Source: Echinococcus granulosus
Lineage: Eukaryota; Platyhelminthes; Cestoda; Cyclophyllidea; Taeniidae
Length of the DNA: 64,000 bases
Reading direction: 5' to 3'
NCBI RefSeq assembly: GCF_000524195.1
Contig: NW_020170520.1
Location: forward strand, 6,181 to 70,180
How positions within the stretch are numbered: position 1 is the first letter of the stretch; every line of letters begins with the position of its first letter. A model generated the notes under the pieces. It was not told where the DNA came from. It searched no databases and saw only the letters and a program-made list of their open reading frames with translations. Made by a program: the position numbers and the translations under genes. This document shows positions 58,211 through 64,000 of this stretch, piece by piece.

Positions 58211-61200
58211 TTGGCTGAAAAATGGGAGGAAAAGGCTACACACTTATTGGTGTAAAGTATCATCGTATTTGCTGTCATTTCGCATGATTCACCTAAGGAA
58301 TTTCATAGGCAAATGTCAAAAGCAATTCAACACATAAACGGCAAAAGTCGACATCGTTGAATGCGTTAGGCGTGTGAAGCCAATTTCGTATTGAGCTTCG
58401 AGACGGTGTGCCTCAGGGAGGCAAATACTTGAGAGTGAAAGACGGCAGTCCATATCTAGGTTGAAAACAACATTGATTGTCATGTATTGCAGCTGCCAGC
58501 CTCCGTGTTGACAGCATCAGCCAGGTATTGAGTGACATAGGAGTTAGGATGTACCTTGATCAGATCATGCCGAGACTGTGCCTGGAGGAGATTGTTTATC
58601 CCAGTCCTCATCGAAGTCGAAGTGGCATTTACAGTATGTGTTACCCCTTCCAACCGAGAAGGTTACTACCTACACCGTGAATGCCCCAAGCAGTGCGATT
58701 TGAGACTCATTTATAACTGGGCTTTCACTTTGTCACTTTGCAAATTTTGTCTCATGGTGGCGACCGATGACGCGTGTGACACGGTCACTTTGATGGTCGA
58801 TGCCAAGGCCGCGCGATACAGCACCGTGGCAGGCGTGAAACACTATGTTGACAGTCTTGTTTTTCAACAATCGTCTGTCCTCCTGTGCAATTGTTGCATT
58901 CAAATAAGTAACCAACTCGTATTCCGTTCAAGATTTATCTCTCACAAGTGGTCTTTTGAAATGATAAGGCTGGCATTTATGTCATGCTAATTCAGCCCAA
59001 AGATGTTTCACTTTCCCTCGGATTTCACTAAACTTTTAAGCCACTCTTCCAACTTTCGTACTTGGCATCATCTTTTACTTTGTTTGGCATGCACGCCTCC
59101 CTGCATAAATGCATGATCTACCATACAGCAACATGTGGGGGTCGTGCCACAACACTGAATCTGCAAACAGCCTCCAAACATTTGCACGAAATCAACTGCC
59201 TTGCAAAAAGTTTTTGTTCACATTACTGATACTTCATTCAAGTGTTTGCATATAGTGGCTTGCAATGATCGGTTTACTCAGCAAGAAATTTACTACTTTA
59301 TAGCGCAAAACATCACACTTACCTTGGTGCGGACCAATTCATATGACGACTAGGTTGCGTCGTCTACCTTCATATGCACACGCACACACGCACACATCTC
59401 GTGCTCAAGGTGTTGTGACGATTGGCTAGTCAGGAGCTCTTGTGAATCGGCGGGCCTTCGCTGCTGACACACCACGTTTGCAGCACGCCCTTTGACGATA
59501 TCGTCAAATCAAATGCCAGTATTTCATTTTACTGTACTGTCATGAGTATGTTCATCGTATGGGCTGGAAAAAAGTTGCTTTTGATATCGCGACTACCGAT
59601 TGGAAATATTCGGGAAGCTCATTGTTTCACGCATTATTTTCGAGAACTCCATGAAGCCGAGTCATAAACGAACAGACTGATCGTGCACCAGAGTACGATG
59701 TGGAATTGGAGAAATTACACCACCAGTGTGATTGGAATGGTAAAGTGAACTTTTTAATGTTTCAATTTACACGATGCGAACTTGCATTAAGTGTAACCGG
59801 TGGCAATTCGTAGTTGTTAAAGAGGCACCAGACCCACAATTCAGAATTTTGCTCACAAAGCTATGGCAGGCTCTTGAGAATGTTTGGGTTTGTGTGGAAC
59901 AAGTATTCAGAATGGTTTGTCACATTGCTAGCACTGTTTGCCAGCTTTCGGCACAGTCTGCTGCAGTTGCTTGCCTTCACTTGTAAGACGTTGTAAAATG
60001 TATGTCTGTTTATCTGATTGCCACGTGGAACACAGATATGCCCACTTGTCTATCAAATGCACCACTATTGTGATTCCTAATGTGATTCGAGCTTTGCCTT
60101 GTTACCAAAGGCTGCAAAACATGTGGCAAAAGTTGTGTATTGTCGGAGGAGGGCACGGCAGCAGAATCCACATCCCATGGATGCCTTAAACAGGTTCATT
60201 CCATGACGTATTATGTCACTATTGACTCAATAACACGGAATTGTGGTATGGAGAACGTTGGGCAGCGCTTCATCTGCTAGACGAGTCGATTCGCCCACAC
60301 CTGAAGGTAAATGGAACCTACGCGCATAAGCAGACAAAACTACCCTCCAGTGACAAATACCTTGATCCTCTCATCGTCTTATGTAATCGTGACATCCTTA
60401 GATTATTTACGGACTGAATGAATGATCCGAGATGAGAGATCTCCTTTTTTGTTTTAACATTAGCCTAGCGAACATTTGATTGGCTATCTTCAAACACTCC
60501 ACTCACTAACCATCCCACACTTCTGGTGCGCATGCCACTTCGTTCCCGAAAGATTGTGCTTGCTTTATGTGCGGTTGTGACGGTATTAAGGGGAATTGCT
60601 TGTTGAATGGTTTTTTGAACACTAGATAATAATTGGGGATGAGCTCTATCTACTCCGGTGGGATGAGGAGCGATTGTGCAGCATCCTCTGTTTTGTCTCA
60701 ATGGTACTTCTCCAAGTGGTGTTTGTCGCCTCTTTTCGGCACTAGAAAGGTATTTGAAAGTAAACAAGTTAGAAACAGAAGTGATTGTAGCCAAAGATTG
60801 GTGATTTTAAGAGGAGAATTTACGATTACATTCCTCCTTGTGGAAGAAGTCTTAAGAAGCTTTTTGCGATTCTTCAGTTTCACTTATAACTACTAAATGT
60901 GTATACTTGGTTGCTCCATTGTTTTGACTGTTCACATTTTATTAATAATACAGTCCAAGCAGATGCGTTCCTTTGTTCTACGGTCAAATTTCTGTTCTAA
61001 CACAACGATTGTGCTCCGAGCTTCTCCGCTGTAAGGTTTGTTTATGGTAGTGAATTCGCCACATCTACTGAGAGAACGGCTCAATATTCTACCAAACTTA
61101 TTACCACCAATTCTTTTTCTAGAGTTAATTCTACTTTCTTTTCGTGCAAAGGTTTTACAATTTCCCCTCTTTAGTGGATCTTAGGGTCGGGTTAATATTT

Positions 61201-62504
61201 TGACCATTGGAAGTTAAAAGGGAGCGTCGGTGGTCAGGCATTGCAAAAACGTCTCCATACGGCTTCTGCCATCTCCACCTGCTGATGTATTCCCATTCCA
61301 TAGTGTGAATTTCCTCAATAATAAAACTTTACTAATGTCGTAGGAAATCTGTTGTGCGGTGCTTAAAAACATTCCAAGTGTGTGCTGCCGACTGGCATGT
61401 CAAGCATTCGTGGCGTAGTGTGGCCTCCATTAACCCTTGATCTACATACCTCTATAACCGTGGGCTTTATTTGCCTTAGTTGTTTTTTTTGTAACAAAAT
61501 CTACGAAAACTTGTGCAAAACATGGTGATTTGAGTTTAATCTTTCCTTAGTCGAAATAAAAAACTCCGTCTATTCACTACAACGATGTTAAATAGGCCTG
61601 TAACACTCAAATTTGGCAGTGATTTTGCAGAACTTTTCCAGTCTTTTATGCAATTCACAATTTCATTTCCGACATTCCAGAAGTCAATTTCCAATTTTCT
61701 TTCTTAGTTATTTCACAATAGGGTGGTGTTTGTATCCAGTCTTCTGTCATTTATGCCTCCCTCATCTCACTCGTTGAGTGCCTCGCCAGTGCGGTGGTAC
61801 TGCTGGGTGTTTTCTTTTGCCACCCCTTATAACCCTGGCAAGGGTATCACAGTATTGAGACGCCCTTCACCCACGCATTCCCTTTGGTGGAGCTTGTCAA
61901 CAGAGGTCAAAGTTGTCGGTTTTTTTGACATGTCAAAGCTGCCTTTCATACTAATACTGCTGCAGCATGTTCTCTTGTAAAATCAGTGGTGAAATTTCGA
62001 TAATACATTGCAACCTGTGAGCACACCTTTGCCTGAAGTTTATTTCACTTACTCTACAGTGATTCCGAGTTACAAAGAGGCCCGTACCGAGACCTCTCTC
62101 GCATCCGCACTCCAAAATAGATGCATTCCGACTACCAGCCAAAATTTGCGGTCTTCTTTGGTCCACTGAGCTGTTAAAAGATTCCTCGTTTTAGCTACTC
62201 AGTATTTTACATTCTCACACAAAAGGTTAATGTCTTCAGTGCCTAAAGCTTTTCATCTCAGTGATTTATCTGATAACGTTCGTGTGAAATGATTCAAAAT
62301 AGTCATGTAAACCCAATGATTTGGCAGTTTAATTTACTCTTTTATCCGCAGCCCAAGTATTCCTTACCGCACTTTACTTTGCAATTCAAGCAACAAACTT
62401 GGCATTCTGCGCCGTCTGATATGCTTGCCCACTGCAGTTGGATTTTGCTGCAACATACGGCAACGCAATTAAATTCACAGCAATTCACAGCATTTCGGTA
62501 GCGT
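58211..62504. other. gene-free stretch upstream of glycosyltransferase B
   Basis: It should contain the promoter and any non-coding first exon of copy B, but I could not identify them. A CA-rich microsatellite lies at 59376-59396. The open frames are short and show no domains. Confidence 0.4.
59376..59396. repeat. interrupted (CA)n microsatellite
   Basis: A short CA tract is interrupted by two CG steps (GCACACGCACACACGCACAC). Confidence 0.7.
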
Positions 62505-62510
62505 TTTATT
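62505..62510 (-). terminator. AATAAA polyadenylation signal candidate
   Basis: TTTATT on the plus strand gives AATAAA on the minus strand, 219 bases after the Kunitz gene stop codon. Confidence 0.35.
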
Positions 62511-62729
62511 CATATACTTCTTTAGTTCGTAGTATGGCATGTAGGCGAAAATACTTTATAATGTTGTTTTAGTCCATTAACTGCAGTACATCATGAGCTT
62601 GGTATGTTTTCTATCACTGTTCCAACGCGTATGTGTGTGTATGCATCCGAATGTTTACTGGGCCAAATAGTCCTTTTCTTATAGCGAATTCGGTCTCTTA
62701 TGAAGTTGGGTGCAAATGATATTTTCCAA

Positions 62730-63821
62730 TTAGTCAATTGGATGGACTTCGTAGGGCCAGTACCTCCTCTTCTGCGGCACCTCACCATAGAAGCCTTGAG
62801 AGTAGTACTCGTCGCTCTCTTGCAGTCGCGGACTGCTCCGTCGACGACCACCGAGGCAGATTAGCTCGCATTCCCTACGGGTCTTGAAACTGTTCAGCTT
62901 CGAATTGCACGAGCTCCATCCACTCCAGATGCACCGATCAAGGAGGTGATTGTAGACATAGTTTGGACGGTAGTACCAGCAGTTTGCAGTCTGTAGCTGC
63001 GGTCTACATAGTGGCGGAACCTCTACAAATAAATCGCATCACAGGCTTAACTACCTCTTCTTATATTAGCACCTGCAGAACTAATTAGTCATCTGTTTTG
63101 AAATGACCGAAACGTAGTGTTTTTAATGCATTTGATTTTTACAAGGCCCCATGCTATCACACAGGTGTACTAGCACACTCGTTCCACAGTTTAATGCAAA
63201 GGTTAATCTCTCTTGGTTCGACGCGTCAAATGGTGTAGCACTACTAAACTCGGAAATGCCCCATTTGAAAGGGTATTGGAATTTTGAGCAAATGCCCGGT
63301 TCCCTGCCTGCTACAAACGGTGGTTTTCTTCCGCTTCTTCATTTCTAAGGGTTTATTGACAGCACTTTGTAAAAATGAAGCATATGAACTGGAACACTAT
63401 GTCCCAAAGTACTGTGAAATATCAACAATATTTAACCGATTCAATACCGACACTGTACGATTTACTATTTTTATGCTATCTTAAAATGAAAAAGAGCTAT
63501 TTCATATTTGATAAAGCGTTAACTTTCTACCTCATTAAGCCATTTTAAATTTGTCCATAACCAAGTACTTGAATATTTTTGTTATTATCAGACATTGGGA
63601 GAAGGCTGTTCAACTTGTCTTCAGAAGATCAAAATAAAGTTGCCAAATAATTAAGGATGAATGACTTGAATTTACCACAAATAATATGAAAATTTAACAC
63701 AGAAGGTTTAATAGGGGGTTTTTTAAAAATACGTTTGCAACTACTCACCAAAATTGTTAAAAGAAAATGCAAAACCAATGAAGAGAAGACAGAGAAGCCA
63801 ATGACTCATTTGGACAGGCAT
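62730..63821 (-). CDS. secreted single-domain Kunitz (BPTI-type) protein, non-canonical
   Basis: Exons 63821-63749 and 63022-62730 join in phase (donor TTTTG/GTGAGT, acceptor TTTGTAG, 726-base intron) into a 121-residue protein. Exon 1 encodes a signal peptide (core HWLLCLLFIGFAFSF). Exon 2 carries one Kunitz domain at residues 30-80. The six cysteines (30, 39, 55, 63, 76, 80) have exactly the BPTI spacing of 8, 15, 7, 12 and 3 residues. Also kept are the N..F element (N68, F70) before C76. The position after C39, equivalent to P1, is Trp rather than Lys/Arg. The Gly before C39 and the Gly-Gly before C63 are replaced (TANC, SSC), so trypsin inhibition is doubtful. A 41-residue basic and Tyr-rich tail follows. 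Known flatworm relatives inhibit proteases or block channels; the target here is unknown. Confidence 0.85.
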
Positions 63822-63864
63822 GTTTCGTGCATGGAAAAACTGGTCCAGCCTCGGAGGAAAGTCG

Positions 63865-63921
63865 CCTTTTATTGTATCGCACCCAACCAATCAGTGGAGA
63901 GGTGAAGACACCGCGCCCGCC
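63865..63921 (-). promoter_or_regulatory. compact promoter of the Kunitz gene
   Basis: On the minus strand, reading toward the ATG at 63821, there is a GC box (GGCGGGCGCGG, 63921-63911), an inverted CCAAT (ATTGG, 63891-63887) and a TATA-like ATAAAAGG (63872-63865). The TATA lies about 45 bases before the ATG, which implies a 5' UTR of only about 15-20 bases. Confidence 0.55.
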
Positions 63922-64000
63922 GTCCATCTCAGGTCACATGACACTGTTTACACAGACTGCGTGCTGTTTTGGCCTTCATTTTTCTCCTCCAACCCCTTGT

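Noticed and set aside
1..64000. CRISPR arrays, bacterial operons, ribosome binding sites
   Set aside because: The window has eukaryotic gene structure with spliced exons. No short regularly spaced direct repeats were seen.

Overview
The window looks like nuclear DNA of a flatworm, most likely a tapeworm with a fairly large genome. This is inference. The evidence is: widely spaced genes (about six convincing ones in 64 kb); introns with GT-AG borders, several under 150 nt and others up to 2 kb; two core-2 beta-1,6-N-acetylglucosaminyltransferase-like genes (a family expanded in cestodes and trematodes); a secreted single-domain Kunitz protein of the type common in cestodes; and much old, decayed repeat DNA. 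No rRNA, tRNA, CRISPR array, intact transposase or reverse transcriptase was seen.

Layout. 0-7.3 kb: no supportable gene. 7.3-9.4 kb (minus): 3' exons of an unrecognised multi-exon gene, embedded in a local degenerate repeat cluster that runs to about 11.95 kb. 12-19.9 kb: gene-poor, with two copies of a roughly 200-bp interspersed repeat (called family A here) and a GC-rich open stretch broken by one stop. 19.96-20.97 kb (plus): a single-exon F-box protein resembling FBXO4. 25.85-28.23 kb (plus): GT14 glycosyltransferase A, two coding exons. 29.9-33 kb: repeat-derived and decayed open frames. 34.04-34.99 kb (plus): a two-exon gene for a 280-residue protein with two LIR-like W/F-E-V-L motifs near its N terminus. 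35-44 kb: repeats (families A, B, D), a decayed BTB/BACK-like stretch and a Kelch-like stretch. 46.3-50.45 kb (plus): a ten-exon major facilitator transporter of the oxalate/formate antiporter (OFA) type. 54.95-58.21 kb (minus): GT14 glycosyltransferase B, paralogous to A, with the same intron position. 62.73-63.82 kb (minus): a secreted Kunitz-domain protein with a compact promoter.

The genes do not form an operon or obvious pathway. The two glycosyltransferases would be Golgi type II membrane enzymes that branch O-glycans. They face each other about 27 kb apart and look like an old inverted duplication. The transporter would sit in a membrane and move small organic anions. The Kunitz protein would be secreted. 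The F-box protein would be an SCF ubiquitin-ligase substrate adaptor.

All exon borders were read by eye from reading frame, phase and GT-AG signals. Junctions that do not close in phase are stated. The most useful new observations are the non-canonical Kunitz reactive site, the paralogous GT14 pair with divergence at conserved positions in copy A, the OFA-type transporter with a stop-free 72-nt first intron, the LIR-motif protein, and family A, six diverged copies of which create gene-like open frames.
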